Assembly: GCF_900475315.1 (NCBI RefSeq)
Contig: NZ_LS483369.1
Coordinates: 62,001 to 126,000 of the forward strand
Reading direction: 5' to 3'
DNA length: 64,000 bases
DNA from: Neisseria cinerea
GTDB taxonomy: Bacteria > Pseudomonadota > Gammaproteobacteria > Burkholderiales > Neisseriaceae
The position numbers and the translations under genes are program-made. Shown one piece after another: positions 31,945 through 43,002 of this stretch (its first letter is position 1; each line of letters starts with the position of its first letter). The notes below the pieces were generated by a model that had not been told where the DNA came from, did not search any database, and was given only the letters and a program-made list of their open reading frames with translations.

Positions 31945-32622
31945 TTACATTTGCTGTGCCGCATTGACGGCGCGTTGGTCGGGGTTGATCAGGATTTCCA
32001 CCCGTCGGTTTTGCGCGCGGCCTTCAGCCGTAGCGTTGGAAGCGGCAGGCATATGCGAACCGTAGCCGTAAACCGCCAGTCGCGAAGCCGCCACGCCGCG
32101 GGACTGCAGATAGTAGGCAACCGTTTGGGCGCGGTGTTGGGAAAGCGGGTTGTTGATGGCATCCGAACCCGTGTTGTCGGTGTGGCCGTTGATGGTCAGC
32201 GTGGTATCCGGATATTGCACCAGCGTTTGTGCGGCAGTATTCAGCGCAAATTGCGCATTGTCGCTTAAAACCGCGCTGCCGGTGGCAAAGGTAACGTTTT
32301 CGGGCATTACCAGCTTAATCTGGTTGCCTTGGCGTTGAACCTGGACTTGTGTGCCGGCAAGGCTTTGGCGGAGCCGCTGCTCTTGATAGTCCATATAACC
32401 GCCGATGCCGGCACCGAGTGCGCCGCAGACGAGTGCAGAGTTGCGCGCACCTTTGCCGCCGTGTGTCAGCGCGCCCATGATGCCGCATACTGCCGCCCCT
32501 CCCAAACCGTATAGGGCGGTTTTGTCTGCGGATTGACGTACGGTGGAAGGGTCGGTAACACAGCCTGAAAGCGCAAGTGCGGAGGCAGTCAGTACGACGG
32601 TAAAAGGTTTGAAGAAAGTCAT
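31945..32622 (-). CDS. OmpA-family lipoprotein
   Basis: 225 residues. A lipoprotein signal ends at LALSGC (Cys21). A glycine-rich hydrophobic region follows (YGLGGAAVCGIMGALTHGG ... GALGAGIGGYMDY), like a glycine-zipper. An OmpA-like peptidoglycan-binding domain lies at about 105-220 (NVTFATGSAVL, INGHTDNTGSDAINNPLSQ, RAQNRRVEI). It probably sits in the outer membrane and holds it to murein (YiaD-like). Confidence 0.88.
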   Translation of the reverse strand: MTFFKPFTVVLTASALALSGCVTDPSTVRQSADKTALYGLGGAAVCGIMGALTHGGKGARNSALVCGALGAGIGGYMDYQEQRLRQSLAGTQVQVQRQGNQIKLVMPENVTFATGSAVLSDNAQFALNTAAQTLVQYPDTTLTINGHTDNTGSDAINNPLSQHRAQTVAYYLQSRGVAASRLAVYGYGSHMPAASNATAEGRAQNRRVEILINPDQRAVNAAQQM

Positions 32623-32696
32623 AATGTGTCCTTTTTCGGGTATAAAGGCCGATAATAAACAATTATGCCGTCCAAATAAGCGGCGTTAACCTGAAA

Positions 32697-33578
32697 TTAC
32701 CCGATTTTTCCTGAAACAACACCGGTTTGTCGGTATTTGCGCCGAAACTTCCGCCATATCCACAGAAAACGAACCTTGACGTCGTAACCGACCGAGCCAG
32801 CACCCAGTATCAGCAATACCGCCGAAACGGGCAGGGCGAAGTGGTGTCCGATTTTATGGTAGCCCCACGCACCGATGATGCCGCCGAGCAGAAAGGCCTG
32901 CATCATGCCGCTGAGCAGCCACATTTTGGGTTTGTTGACGCGGACGTGCGGCAGGCGGGGATGGTGGGTTTTGGAGTAATACAGGGCGCGTGAGATTTCG
33001 ATGCCCAAGTCGGTCGCCGTACCCGTCATGTGGGTCGAGCGGATGGCGCCGCCCGATAAAAGCGTCATGACTGTGTTGTGCATCCCCATGATGAAGCAGA
33101 GCAAGAACAGCGCGAGGGAAGGGAAGACCAAGCCTCCGTCCGCATCCCATTGCAGCGCGGTAATGCCGAACAGGCCGAAAATCAGCAGGTAAAGCGCCTC
33201 CAGCCACATCGACAACCCGTAGCTGCCCCGAAAGCGCATTTGCTGCGTCCATAAAATCACCCAGCCCGAATGCGCCGCACCCGCGATGAAACACAACACG
33301 CTGACCATCGCCACCGCTGCCGCCGTCCATTGCTTCAGATATACCATGTCCGCCAGCAGCGACATCGAGCCGGTAACGTGGGACGTGTAGCGGGCAAATG
33401 CAAAAAAACCGCCGGCATTGATTGCGCCTGCCAGCAGCGACATGATGTAGCCCAATCGGCGGAAACGCGCATCCGAAATGTGGTGTTCGTGCAGGTAGGG
33501 GCGGTCGGCCTGCCAAAACGGCGGGATATGGTGGCGGCTGCGGCGGGCGTGTTTGGCGTGGCGGTCGGATTCGTTCAT
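32697..33578 (-). CDS. DUF1275/YoaK-family membrane protein
   Basis: 293 residues with six or so membrane segments. The conserved YIMSLLAGAINAGGFFAFARYTSHVTGSMS region, MGMHNTVMTLLSGGAIRSTHMTGT and a His-rich N-terminus (HAKHARRSRHHIPP) fit the DUF1275 family. The function is unknown. It lies 74 bases upstream of the lipoprotein gene on the same strand. Confidence 0.8.
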   Translation of the reverse strand: MNESDRHAKHARRSRHHIPPFWQADRPYLHEHHISDARFRRLGYIMSLLAGAINAGGFFAFARYTSHVTGSMSLLADMVYLKQWTAAAVAMVSVLCFIAGAAHSGWVILWTQQMRFRGSYGLSMWLEALYLLIFGLFGITALQWDADGGLVFPSLALFLLCFIMGMHNTVMTLLSGGAIRSTHMTGTATDLGIEISRALYYSKTHHPRLPHVRVNKPKMWLLSGMMQAFLLGGIIGAWGYHKIGHHFALPVSAVLLILGAGSVGYDVKVRFLWIWRKFRRKYRQTGVVSGKIG

Positions 33579-33705
33579 AATGAGCGGACGGTTCGGAAAG
33601 CATGTTCAAGAACCGCATTTTATAGCGAAAACAATCTAGGGGCGAACTTCACAAGTTTTTGAAAAGAGCGTACATTGAATCTGTTTCCGAGGAGGGTAGA
33701 ATACC

Positions 33706-34080
33706 ATGCGCCGATACATCGCGGCCGCCGCCGCAATACTCATACTGACTGCCTGCGCCACACCCGAACAGCAGGCTGCATACCGTCAGGCACAGCAACG
33801 CTACGAACAGGACCTGCAAGTTGCCCTTGCAGCGCAATGCGACCGCGAGGCCGCACAGCTTATCCGCCGTCAGTTCGATTCAGGATATGCGCCCATGCCC
33901 GATGCCGAAAGACAGATATTTAAAACACGCTATACCGAAAAGCTTTCCGATCCCATGTTCCAAGCCTGTTACAAAATGGCGTGGCAGAACTACATCTCGC
34001 AACAGCAGCTGAAAGAAGTACGCCTGTCGCGCTATTACGACGATTGGGGCTATCCGTTTTACCGTCCCTGGTGGTGGTAG
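33706..34080 (+). CDS. Small lipoprotein, unknown function
   Basis: 124 residues with a lipobox ILTAC (Cys17). The mature part is rich in Gln and Tyr, with helical QQAAYRQAQQRYEQDLQ and an aromatic end (YYDDWGYPFYRPWWW). There are three cysteines in all: the lipidated Cys17, CDREA and FQACYK. I do not recognise the family. The gene has its own promoter region and is separated from ribF by 100 bases. Confidence 0.7.
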   Translation: MRRYIAAAAAILILTACATPEQQAAYRQAQQRYEQDLQVALAAQCDREAAQLIRRQFDSGYAPMPDAERQIFKTRYTEKLSDPMFQACYKMAWQNYISQQQLKEVRLSRYYDDWGYPFYRPWWW

Positions 34081-34180
34081 TCAGAAGCGGCGGCATATGC
34101 CGTCTGAACGCGCCTACTGTCTATAAACCACAATACCGTTTACAATGACCGCCTGTTTCACCACATACCCGAACGCAACA

Positions 34181-35101
34181 ATGAGAATCAGGCTGGGGCG
34201 GCATGACGCGCCCGACTTTCCACAGGGTGCCGCCGTAACCATAGGCAATTTCGACGGCGTACACCTCGGACACAAACACATCCTCCAAAAACTCCGCCTC
34301 GAAGCCGACACGCGCGGATTACCCGTCGTGGCCGTCGTTTTCGAACCCCAACCCAAAGAATTTTTCGCACTCCGCACCGGCAGGATGCCACCGTGCCGCA
34401 TCAGTCCCCTGCGTACCAAACTGGAATTGCTGGAAGGGACGGGCTGCGTCGATGCCGTCTGGGTTTTGCGTTTCGATCAAAATTTTTCCGAAATATCCGC
34501 GCAAGGGTTTATCGACCACCTGCTGCGTCAAACCTTGAATACGCGTTATTTGCTCGTCGGCGACGATTTCCGTTTCGGTGCGGGGCGGGAAGGTTGTTTT
34601 GAACTGTTGGCACAACAGCCCGATATGCAAACCGAGCGCACGCCTTCCGTCATCGTTGAAGACATCCGTACCAGCAGTACAGCTGTGCGACAAGCTCTTT
34701 CAGACGGCAACCTTGCCTATGCGAAAAAACTTTTGGGGCACGACTACGTTTTGGGGGGTAGGGTGGTACACGGCAGAAAACTCGGACGCACCCTAAACGC
34801 CCCGACCGCCAATATCCGCCTGCCCGGCCACCGTTATGCCCTCGGCGGCGTGTTTGTCGTCGAAGCAGACGGCGCATTCGGCACGCGGCGCGGCGTGGCG
34901 AGCTTCGGCTTCAATCCCACCGTTGATAGCGGCTGTTCTCAAAAGCTTGAAGTCCACCTGTTCGACTTTCAAGGCGACCTGTACGGACAACGGCTGAACG
35001 TTCGCTTCCTGCACAAACTGCGCGATGAGGAAAAGTTTGACGGTATGGAAGAACTGAAAAGGCAGATTGAAGCCGATATGGAAGCCGCAAAGTGTTGGTA
35101 G
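34181..35101 (+). CDS. ribF: Bifunctional riboflavin kinase / FAD synthetase RibF
   Basis: 306 residues. The N-terminal FMN adenylyltransferase domain has VTIGNFDGVHLGHKHIL near residue 20 and GDDFRFGAGREG. The C-terminal kinase domain has GRVVHGRKLGRTLNAPTANI and SFGFNPTVDSG. It makes FMN and FAD. I chose ATG 34181 (MRIRLGRHDAP); the frame is open from 34145. ribF-ileS-lspA-ispH is a common gene order in proteobacteria. Confidence 0.94.
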   Translation: MRIRLGRHDAPDFPQGAAVTIGNFDGVHLGHKHILQKLRLEADTRGLPVVAVVFEPQPKEFFALRTGRMPPCRISPLRTKLELLEGTGCVDAVWVLRFDQNFSEISAQGFIDHLLRQTLNTRYLLVGDDFRFGAGREGCFELLAQQPDMQTERTPSVIVEDIRTSSTAVRQALSDGNLAYAKKLLGHDYVLGGRVVHGRKLGRTLNAPTANIRLPGHRYALGGVFVVEADGAFGTRRGVASFGFNPTVDSGCSQKLEVHLFDFQGDLYGQRLNVRFLHKLRDEEKFDGMEELKRQIEADMEAAKCW

Positions 35102-35242
35102 AAAAACCTTATACAAACCATCCGATTGGGCTACAATCAATCTTTTAACTTTTCAGACGGCATAGGGGTTTCCCGTTGTGAAATACTGTTTGAGGCGCAA
35201 TGCCGTCTGAAACCGAAATATTGTAACAATAGAGATTAAAAA

Positions 35243-38032
35243 ATGACCGATTACAGTAAAACCGTAAACCTGCTCGAGAGCCCGTTTCCGATGCGCGGCA
35301 ATCTTGCCAAGCGCGAGCCTGCATGGCTGAAAAGCTGGTACGAGCAAAAACGCTACCAAAAACTGCGCGAAATCGCTAAAGGCCGTCCGAAATTCATCCT
35401 GCACGACGGCCCTCCGTATGCCAACGGCGACATCCACATCGGTCATGCCGTCAATAAAATTCTCAAAGACATCATTATCCGCAGCAAAACCCAAGCCGGT
35501 TTCGACGCGCCTTATGTGCCGGGTTGGGACTGCCACGGTTTGCCTATCGAAGTGATGGTAGAAAAACTGCACGGCAAAGACATGCCTAAAGCCCGTTTCC
35601 GCGAATTGTGCCGCGAATACGCCGCCGAACAGATTGCCCGCCAGAAAAAAGACTTTATCCGTCTGGGCGTATTGGGCGACTGGGACAATCCTTACCTGAC
35701 CATGGATTTCAAAACCGAAGCCGATACCGTACGTATGCTCGGCGAAATCTACAAATCCGGCTATCTCTACCGCGGCGCGAAACCGGTTCAATTCTGCTTG
35801 GACTGCGGTTCTTCATTGGCCGAAGCGGAAGTGGAATATAAAGATAAAGTATCGCCTGCGATTGATGTGGGCTATCCGTTTAAAGATACTGCCGCGCTTG
35901 CCGCTGCATTCGGTTTGGCAGGTATCGAAGGCAAAGCGTTTGCCGTTATCTGGACGACCACGCCTTGGACTTTGCCTGCGAGCCAAGCTGTTTCAGCGGG
36001 TGCAGATGTGGTGTATCAACTGATTGATACGCCCAAAGGCAAATTGGTATTGGCGAAAGACTTGGCGGAAGACGCGCTCAAACGTTACGGTTTTTCAGAC
36101 GGCATTGCTATTCTTGCCGAAACCACCGGCGATAAGCTGGAAAACCTGCACATGAATCATCCGTTCCTCGAACGCGATATTCCCATGCTCAACGGCGACC
36201 ATGTGACCACCGATGCCGGTACCGGCTTGGTGCATACTGCGCCTGCACATGGTCTGGAAGACTACACTGTCTGCAATAAATACGGCATCGAGCTTTACAA
36301 CCCTGTAAATGCCGAAGGCAAATACATCAGCGAAACGCCACGCGTTGCCGGTATGCGCGTTTGGGAAGCCAATCCCGTTATCCTGCAATGGTTGGAAGAA
36401 ACCGGCAACCTCTTGGCAAGCAGCAAAATCGAACACAGCTATGCCCACTGCTGGCGCCACAAAACGCCGCTAATTTACCGTGCGACCGGCCAATGGTTTG
36501 TCGGTATGGACAAAGCAGGTGCCGACGGTAAAACCTTGCGCGACAAAGCCATCAAAGCCGTGGACGACACCGAATTCTTCCCGTCTTGGGGTCGCGCGCG
36601 TTTGGAAGCCATGATTGAAGGTCGTCCTGATTGGGTGGTTTCACGCCAACGTTACTGGGGCACGCCGATGACCTTCTTCGTCCACAAAGAAACGGGCGAA
36701 CTGCATCCGAACTCTGCCGAGCTTTTGGAGAAAGTAGCACAACGCATCGAAGAAAAAGGCATCGAGGCATGGTTCTCACTCGATAAAAGCGAATTGTTGA
36801 GCGCGGAAGATTGCGAAAACTACGACAAACTTTCCGACACTATGGACGTATGGTTCGACTCCGGCTCGACCCATTATTCCGTCCTGAAACAGCGCGAAGA
36901 ATTGGACTGGCCCGCCGACCTCTACCTCGAAGGCAGCGACCAACACCGCGGCTGGTTCCAATCCTCCATGCTGACCGGCTGCGCCTCATCCATGGGACGC
37001 GCCCCGTACAAACAGCTTCTGACCCACGGTTTCGTAGTTGACCAAAACGGCCGCAAAATGTCGAAATCCATCGGCAACGTCGTCGCGCCGCAAGAAGTCT
37101 ATAACGAATTCGGCGCGGACATCCTGCGCCTGTGGGCGGCATCCACCGATTACAGCGGCGAATTGGCGATTTCCAAAGAAATCCTCAAACGCGTCACCGA
37201 AAGCTACCGCCGCATCCGCAACACCTTGAGCTTCCTGTTTGCCAACCTCAGCGATTTCGACCCGTTCGAACACACCGTACCGCAGGCAGACATGGTCGAA
37301 ATCGACCGCTACGCCTTAGTATTAGCGCGTCAGCTGCAAGAGCGTCTGGCAGGCGACTTCTATCCGCGCTATGCCTTCCACTTCGCCGTGAAAGACATCG
37401 TCGCCTTCTGCTCGGAAGACTTGGGCGCGTTCTACCTCGACATCCTGAAAGACCGCCTCTACACCACCCAAGCCGACAGCCACGCCCGCCGCAGCGCGCA
37501 AACCGCCCTGTATCACATCACGCGCAGCCTAGTTCTCTTGATTGCACCGATTTTGTGCTTCACCGGCGAGGAAGCATGGGACATCATTGGCGGCGGCGAA
37601 GAAGACAGCGTCCTTTTCCATACTTGGCACGAGTTCCCGACCATCAACGAAAAAGCCGAAGCCGAACTGGTGAAAAAATGGACGGCAATCCGCGAAGCCC
37701 GCGAAGCGGTAACCGCCGCCATCGAGCCTTTGCGCGCCGACAAAACCGTCGGTTCGTCCTTGCAAGCCGAAGCCGAAATTACGGCTCCGGAAGAAATTGC
37801 CGACTATCTGAATGCTTTGGGCGAAGAATTGCGCTTTGCTTTGCTGGTGTCTAAAGCAGAAGTGAAAGTAGGTGATGAACTTGCTGTTGCCGCCAAAGCC
37901 AGCGATGGCGAAAAATGCGAACGCTGCTGGCACTACACCCACGATGTGGGCGCAGTTGCAGGCTATGAAACTGTTTGCAAACGCTGCGCCGGGAATGTCG
38001 GCGGGGAAGGCGAAACGCGTCATTACGCCTGA
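35243..38032 (+). CDS. ileS: Isoleucyl-tRNA synthetase
   Basis: 929 residues of class I synthetase. The HIGH motif is in [19 protein letters not shown] is in [11 protein letters not shown], and the editing domain lies between ([12 protein letters not shown]). The C-terminal zinc-binding part has CERCW and CKRCAG. Length and motifs match bacterial IleS. It lies between ribF and lspA. Confidence 0.97.
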   Translation: MTDYSKTVNLLESPFPMRGNLAKREPAWLKSWYEQKRYQKLREIAKGRPKFILHDGPPYANGDIHIGHAVNKILKDIIIRSKTQAGFDAPYVPGWDCHGLPIEVMVEKLHGKDMPKARFRELCREYAAEQIARQKKDFIRLGVLGDWDNPYLTMDFKTEADTVRMLGEIYKSGYLYRGAKPVQFCLDCGSSLAEAEVEYKDKVSPAIDVGYPFKDTAALAAAFGLAGIEGKAFAVIWTTTPWTLPASQAVSAGADVVYQLIDTPKGKLVLAKDLAEDALKRYGFSDGIAILAETTGDKLENLHMNHPFLERDIPMLNGDHVTTDAGTGLVHTAPAHGLEDYTVCNKYGIELYNPVNAEGKYISETPRVAGMRVWEANPVILQWLEETGNLLASSKIEHSYAHCWRHKTPLIYRATGQWFVGMDKAGADGKTLRDKAIKAVDDTEFFPSWGRARLEAMIEGRPDWVVSRQRYWGTPMTFFVHKETGELHPNSAELLEKVAQRIEEKGIEAWFSLDKSELLSAEDCENYDKLSDTMDVWFDSGSTHYSVLKQREELDWPADLYLEGSDQHRGWFQSSMLTGCASSMGRAPYKQLLTHGFVVDQNGRKMSKSIGNVVAPQEVYNEFGADILRLWAASTDYSGELAISKEILKRVTESYRRIRNTLSFLFANLSDFDPFEHTVPQADMVEIDRYALVLARQLQERLAGDFYPRYAFHFAVKDIVAFCSEDLGAFYLDILKDRLYTTQADSHARRSAQTALYHITRSLVLLIAPILCFTGEEAWDIIGGGEEDSVLFHTWHEFPTINEKAEAELVKKWTAIREAREAVTAAIEPLRADKTVGSSLQAEAEITAPEEIADYLNALGEELRFALLVSKAEVKVGDELAVAAKASDGEKCERCWHYTHDVGAVAGYETVCKRCAGNVGGEGETRHYA

Positions 38033-38044
38033 CGCGGTTTGAGC

Positions 38045-38081
38045 AAATGCCGTCTGAAAGAAGTTTCAGACGGCATTTTTG
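38045..38081. terminator. DUS terminator of ileS
   Basis: AAATGCCGTCTGAAA faces TTTCAGACGGCATTTTT, 12 bases after the stop. The 220 bases beyond it, before lspA, hold no gene. Confidence 0.85.
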
Positions 38082-38302
38082 TGTGCGTCAAATAAAGGGG
38101 CTGCCTGTTTTTTCTTTTTTTTTTGAACGAAGTCAAAACGCGGGGTTGCGGCAGTGCCTGCAGACTGGGGAGGGACGGAAATACAGAGTGTTGACTCGGT
38201 CGGAATACCCGCTTTCGGGTTTCAGACGGCATTTGCCGTTTCGGGTACAGGAAAGGGGGTTTTCGGGTAAAATGGCACTCTTTTATCCGGTTGTTGAAAA
38301 AT

Positions 38303-38797
38303 ATGTCTTCATCTGTTTCAAGTAAAACGCGCTATTGGGTATTGGCACTTGCCGCCATCGTGCTGGACCAGTGGTCGAAGTGGGCGGTGCTGTCGTCGTT
38401 TCAGTATCAGGAACGCGTCAATGTCATTCCTTCCTTTTTCGATTTGACCTTGGTTTACAATCCAGGCGCGGCCTTCAGCTTCCTTGCCGATCAGGGCGGC
38501 TGGCAGAAATATTTCTTTTTATTGTTGGCTGTGGCGGTCAGTATTTATCTGGTACGCGCCATCTTGCGCGACGAGTTTGCAGCCCTCGGCAAAACGGGTG
38601 CGGCGATGATTATCGGCGGTGCGTTGGGCAATGTCATCGATCGCCTGATTCACGGCCATGTGGTCGATTTCCTGCTGTTTTACTGGCAGGATTGGTTTTA
38701 TCCGGCCTTTAATATTGCCGACAGCTTTATTTGTGTCGGCGCGGTATTGGCGGTGCTTGACAATATCGTCCATCGCACAGATAGCAAAAAAACGTGA
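38303..38797 (+). CDS. lspA: Lipoprotein signal peptidase LspA
   Basis: 164 residues with four membrane segments. The aspartyl active site is visible: NVIDRLIHGHVVDF and FNIADSFICVG hold the two catalytic Asp. It also has VLDQWSKWAV and VYNPGAAFSFL. It cleaves prolipoproteins, such as the two lipoproteins upstream. I chose ATG 38303 (MSSSVSSKTR); an in-frame TTG lies 12 bases upstream. ispH follows 29 bases later, probably on the same transcript. Confidence 0.94.
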   Translation: MSSSVSSKTRYWVLALAAIVLDQWSKWAVLSSFQYQERVNVIPSFFDLTLVYNPGAAFSFLADQGGWQKYFFLLLAVAVSIYLVRAILRDEFAALGKTGAAMIIGGALGNVIDRLIHGHVVDFLLFYWQDWFYPAFNIADSFICVGAVLAVLDNIVHRTDSKKT

Positions 38798-38826
38798 ATG
38801 CTGTCTGAACACGGAATACAAAACTT

Positions 38827-39795
38827 ATGAACGGAAAAACCATCATCCTTGCCAATCCGCGCGGCTTCTGCGCCGGTGTGGATCGGGCAATCAGTATTGT
38901 CGAACGTGCTTTGGAAGAGTTCGGCGCACCGATTTATGTGCGTCATGAAGTCGTCCATAACAAGTTCGTCGTCGATAACCTGCGCGAAAAAGGTGCGGTG
39001 TTTGTCGACGATTTGGCGGAAGTGCCTCAGGGCGCGACGCTGATTTATTCGGCACACGGCGTATCGAAGGCAGTGCAGCAGGAAGCAGCGGAACGTGGTT
39101 TCCGGGTATTTGATGCGACTTGCCCGCTGGTTACGAAAGTGCATAAGGAAGTTGCCCGCCTCGATGCCCTGGACTGCGAAATCATCATGATCGGGCATAA
39201 AGGTCATGTCGAGGTCGAAGGAACGATGGGGCAGCTCGAACCCGGAAAAATGCTTCTGGTGGAAACAGTCGGAGATGTTGCCAAACTCGAAGTCAAAAAC
39301 CCCGACAAACTTGCCTATGTCAGCCAGACCACGCTCTCTGTCGATGAAACCAAAGACATCATTGCCGCACTGAACGCGCGCTTCCCCAATATCCGCAATC
39401 CGCGTAAAGAAGATATCTGTTATGCGACAACCAACCGGCAAACCGCCGTCAAAGAGTTGGCGGAACAGTGCGACATCGTTATCGTGGTCGGTTCCCCCAA
39501 TTCGTCCAACAGTAACCGCTTGCGTGAAGTGGCGGCATTGCGCGGAATCGATGCGTATATGGTGGATAATGCAGGCTACCTGCAACGCGCATGGTTTGAG
39601 GGAAAACACAAAGTCGGCGTAACGGCAGGCGCGTCCGCGCCCGAAGTGTTGGTGCAGGAAGTGCTGGCAACCATACGCGGGTGGGGGCATGAAACCGTAC
39701 GCGAAGGGGAGGGCGCGGAAGAAAGCATTGTGTTCGTCCTGCCCAAAGAGCTGCGCCGCGAGGGAGAAACCAAACCCGATTTGTGCAAACGTTGA
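38827..39795 (+). CDS. ispH: 4-hydroxy-3-methylbut-2-enyl diphosphate reductase IspH
   Basis: 322 residues, last enzyme of the MEP isoprenoid pathway with a [4Fe-4S] cluster. [14 protein letters not shown] carries the first Cys (Cys15). [24 protein letters not shown] and [11 protein letters not shown] follow, then PNSSNSNRL and TAGASAPE. The set is the complete IspH signature. Confidence 0.95.
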   Translation: MNGKTIILANPRGFCAGVDRAISIVERALEEFGAPIYVRHEVVHNKFVVDNLREKGAVFVDDLAEVPQGATLIYSAHGVSKAVQQEAAERGFRVFDATCPLVTKVHKEVARLDALDCEIIMIGHKGHVEVEGTMGQLEPGKMLLVETVGDVAKLEVKNPDKLAYVSQTTLSVDETKDIIAALNARFPNIRNPRKEDICYATTNRQTAVKELAEQCDIVIVVGSPNSSNSNRLREVAALRGIDAYMVDNAGYLQRAWFEGKHKVGVTAGASAPEVLVQEVLATIRGWGHETVREGEGAEESIVFVLPKELRREGETKPDLCKR

Positions 39796-39822
39796 GCAAG
39801 CGTTGAATGTTTGGGCAAAACA

Positions 39823-39857
39823 AATGCCGTCTGAACAGGCTTCAGACGGCATTTTTA
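39823..39857. terminator. DUS terminator between ispH and the HAD phosphatase
   Basis: AAATGCCGTCTGAA faces TTCAGACGGCATTTTT between two convergent genes. Confidence 0.85.
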
Positions 39858-39881
39858 CCGTGTGCCGGATGCGGAAACCAA

Positions 39882-40541
39882 TCAGGCGTAATGTTGTGCA
39901 AGAAAACCGGGCAGTTCGGACAAGTCGTCCAATACGGCGAGATGAGGTGCGCTAAGGAGCTGTTCGCGCGAATGTGCGCCGGTGGCAACGCCGACTGCCG
40001 CCGCTCCTGCGTTTGCCGCCATATGCAGGTCATGCGCCGTATCGCCGACGACCAATGCTTCTTTCGGGTCGAGTCCCAGTTCGCCGCAGAGTCCGAATAC
40101 CATTTCGGGCGAGGGTTTGGAGGGATATTCCCCCGCGCAGGCGGTGGCGAGCCAATAGCCACCGGTGGCGGTTTGGCTGATGGCGTTGTCCAAGCCCGCC
40201 CGCCCTTTGCCTGTGGCGACGGCAAGCCAGTATCCTTGCGCTTTGAGCTTGTCCAGACAGGGCAGTGCCTGAGGAAATAAGGACATATTACGGTTGTTGG
40301 GATTGAGGTAATGTGCGGAATAGGTGCGTGCGATGTCGGCAACCGCGGTTTCAGACGGCATTTCGAGCAGGTCGCGGATGATTTCGGGCAGGCTGTATCC
40401 GATCAGACTGCGGACACGGTCTGTTTCCGGCATGGGGAATCCGCATTCGGCGAAGCTGCGGCGCATGGTGTCGATGATGGGTTGGGTTGTATCGGCAAGC
40501 GTGCCGTCCCAGTCGAAAATGATGAGTTTGGGCGGGGTCAT
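39882..40541 (-). CDS. HAD-superfamily phosphatase, phosphoglycolate phosphatase-like
   Basis: 219 residues. HAD motif I is IIFDWDGTLADTTQ, motif II lies in WLAVATGKGR, and motifs III/IV are KPSPEMVF and VVGDTAHDLHMA. An alpha-helical cap lies between. It resembles Gph/RPE-associated phosphatases, but the true substrate cannot be read from sequence. A DUS is embedded in the coding part (MPSETAV). The single gene diverges from the TonB receptor. Confidence 0.8.
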   Translation of the reverse strand: MTPPKLIIFDWDGTLADTTQPIIDTMRRSFAECGFPMPETDRVRSLIGYSLPEIIRDLLEMPSETAVADIARTYSAHYLNPNNRNMSLFPQALPCLDKLKAQGYWLAVATGKGRAGLDNAISQTATGGYWLATACAGEYPSKPSPEMVFGLCGELGLDPKEALVVGDTAHDLHMAANAGAAAVGVATGAHSREQLLSAPHLAVLDDLSELPGFLAQHYA

Positions 40542-40665
40542 GGCAGGTTGTTTGCGGTGAAAAGACAGATTTTATGCGGAAAACGCAGACGTGTCGCATT
40601 TTCAACAAAATTTGTCGGGCGGGCGATATATTTTCCCGAACAAGCCGCGTTGCATTTTATTAGAA

Positions 40666-40684
40666 TATAACAATTATCATTTAT
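40666..40684. promoter_or_regulatory. Candidate Fur box upstream of the TonB receptor
   Basis: TATAACAATTATCATTTAT matches about 12 of the 19 bases of the Fur consensus. It lies 17 bases from the receptor start, where bound Fur would block the promoter. Confidence 0.5.
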
Positions 40685-40700
40685 ATGAATTGGACAGTTT

Positions 40701-42815
40701 ATGTCAGTTTTCCGCATCAATATGACGGCAGCCGCTGTTTTGACCGTACTTTCTTCTTCTGCGTTTGCCGCCCAAACGGAAGGTTTGGAAACCGTCCATA
40801 TTAAGGGTCAGCGTTCTTACAACGCGATTGCCACCGAGAAAAACGGCGATTACAGCTCGTTTGCCGCCACCGTCGGCACAAAAATCCCCGCTTCTTTGCG
40901 CGAAATTCCGCAATCCGTCAGTATCATCACCAACCAGCAGGTCAAAGACCGCAATGTTGACACCTTCGACCAACTGGCACGCAAAACGCCCGGCCTGCGC
41001 GTGTTGAGCAACGACGACGGACGCTCTTCGGTTTACGCGCGCGGTTACGAATACAGCGAATACAACATCGACGGCCTGCCTGCGCAGATGCAGAGTATCA
41101 ACGGCACGCTGCCCAACCTGTTTGCCTTCGACCGCGTGGAAGTAATGCGCGGGCCGAGCGGACTGTTCGACAGCAGCGGCGAGATGGGCGGCATCGTAAA
41201 TCTGGTGCGCAAACGCCCGACCAAAGCGTTCCAAGGTCATGCTGCAGCGGGATTCGGTACGCACAAACAATATAAAGCCGAAGCCGACGTTTCAGGCAGT
41301 CTGAACGCCGACGGCAGCGTGCGCGGCCGCGTGATGGCGCAGACCGTCGGCGCGTCTCCCCGTCCTGCCGAGAAAAACAACCATCATGAAACCTTCTATG
41401 CGGCGGCGGATTGGGACATCAACCCCGATACGGTTTTGGGCGCGGGCTATCTTTACCAGCAACGCCACCTCGCGCCGTACAACGGCTTGCCTGCCGATGC
41501 CGACGGCAAATTACCGTCCCTGCCGCAACACGCATTTGTCGGCGCGGATTGGAACAAATTTAAAATGCACAGCCACGACGTGTTCGCCGATTTGAAACAT
41601 TACTTCGGCAACGGCGGCTACGGCAAAGTCGGTATGCGCTATTCCGACCGTAAAGCCGATTCCAATTACACGTTTGCGGGCAGTAGTCTTGATAAAGCCG
41701 GAAAAGCCGCGGCTGCAGGTTTGGGTACGGACATCAAACAAAAAGCCTTTGCGGTTGACGCAAGTTACAGCCGTCCGTTTGCCTTGGGCAACACCGCCAA
41801 CGAATTTGTGATTGGTGCGGACTACAACCGTTTCCGCAGCACTAATGAACAAGGGCGTTCGACTTTGTCAAAAAGCGTCGCTTTAGACGGTTTCCGCGCT
41901 TTGCCTTATAACGGCATACTTCAGAACGCCCGCGCCGGAAACAAAGGTTTCAATCACTCCGTTACCGAAGAAAACCTCGACGAAACCGGTTTGTATGCCA
42001 AGACAGTATTCCGTCCTCTGGAAGGTTTGTCGTTGATTGCAGGCGGACGTGTAGGACATCACAAAATCGAGTCGGGCGACGGCAAAACCCTGCACAAAGC
42101 TTCAAAAACCAAATTCACAAGTTACGCCGGCGCGGTTTACGATATAGACGGCAGCAACAGCCTGTACGCTTCCGCCTCCCAGCTCTATACGCCGCAAACC
42201 AACCTTGATGCCGATGGCAAGCTGCTCAAACCGCGCCAAGGCAACCAGTTTGAAGTAGGCTACAAAGGCAGCCACATGGACGACCGCCTCAATACCCGGG
42301 TTTCGTTCTACCGCATGAAGGATAAAAACGCCGCCGCACCGCTGAACCCGAAAGACCGCAACACCCGTTACGCCGCATTGGGCGAGCGCGTGATGGAAGG
42401 CGTTGAGACCGAAATCAGCGGCGCGATTACACCGAAATGGCAAATCCATGCAGGTTACAGTTATCTGCACAGCCAAATCAAAACCGCCTCCAATTCGCGT
42501 GACGACGGCATCTTCCTGCTGATGCCCAAACACAGCGCAAACCTGTGGACGACTTACCAAGTTACGCCCGAGCTGACCATCGGCGGCGGCGTGAACGCGA
42601 TGAGCGGCATTACTTCATCTGCAGGGATGCATGCAGGCGGTTATGCCACGTTCGATGCGATGGCGGCATACCGCTTCACACCCAAACTGAAGCTCCAGGT
42701 CAATGCCGACAATATTTCCAACCGACGTTACTACGCCCGCGTCGGCGGCACGAACACCTTTAACATTCCCGGTTCGGAGCGCAGCCTGACGGCAAACCTG
42801 CGTTACAGTTTTTAA
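40701..42815 (+). CDS. TonB-dependent siderophore receptor
   Basis: 704 residues. The signal peptide is about 23 residues. A TonB-box-like stretch is TEGLETVHIKG. The plug domain runs to about 160 (REIPQSVSIITNQQVKDRNV, VEVMRGPSGLFDSSGEMGGI) and a 22-strand barrel ends in aromatic F (TANLRYSF). The family is FpvA/FhuE-like ferric siderophore receptors. Meningococci make no siderophores, so the ligand would come from other bacteria. A Fur-like site precedes it and an esterase gene follows. Confidence 0.87.
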   Translation: MSVFRINMTAAAVLTVLSSSAFAAQTEGLETVHIKGQRSYNAIATEKNGDYSSFAATVGTKIPASLREIPQSVSIITNQQVKDRNVDTFDQLARKTPGLRVLSNDDGRSSVYARGYEYSEYNIDGLPAQMQSINGTLPNLFAFDRVEVMRGPSGLFDSSGEMGGIVNLVRKRPTKAFQGHAAAGFGTHKQYKAEADVSGSLNADGSVRGRVMAQTVGASPRPAEKNNHHETFYAAADWDINPDTVLGAGYLYQQRHLAPYNGLPADADGKLPSLPQHAFVGADWNKFKMHSHDVFADLKHYFGNGGYGKVGMRYSDRKADSNYTFAGSSLDKAGKAAAAGLGTDIKQKAFAVDASYSRPFALGNTANEFVIGADYNRFRSTNEQGRSTLSKSVALDGFRALPYNGILQNARAGNKGFNHSVTEENLDETGLYAKTVFRPLEGLSLIAGGRVGHHKIESGDGKTLHKASKTKFTSYAGAVYDIDGSNSLYASASQLYTPQTNLDADGKLLKPRQGNQFEVGYKGSHMDDRLNTRVSFYRMKDKNAAAPLNPKDRNTRYAALGERVMEGVETEISGAITPKWQIHAGYSYLHSQIKTASNSRDDGIFLLMPKHSANLWTTYQVTPELTIGGGVNAMSGITSSAGMHAGGYATFDAMAAYRFTPKLKLQVNADNISNRRYYARVGGTNTFNIPGSERSLTANLRYSF

Positions 42816-42925
42816 AGACCAATATGCCGTCTGAAACGGCAGCCGCAGCATAATCAAACCACAACAAGCTGCGCGGCATACCCTATGCTCTCACAACTGG
42901 AGTATGGCATTGCGAAGGAAAACAG

Positions 42926-42966
42926 ACCGAACCGGCAGGCAGACCGCTTTGCCGGTTCGGTTTTAC
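42926..42966 (+). terminator. Terminator hairpin between the receptor and the esterase
   Basis: ACCGAACCGGC faces GCCGGTTCGGT, followed by TTTACCGTTTTA. The stem lies upstream of both candidate starts of the esterase, so read-through or an internal promoter is needed for it. Confidence 0.7.
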
Positions 42967-43002
42967 CGTTTTACCGCCCATATGACCGAAGAACGGAACA
43001 TC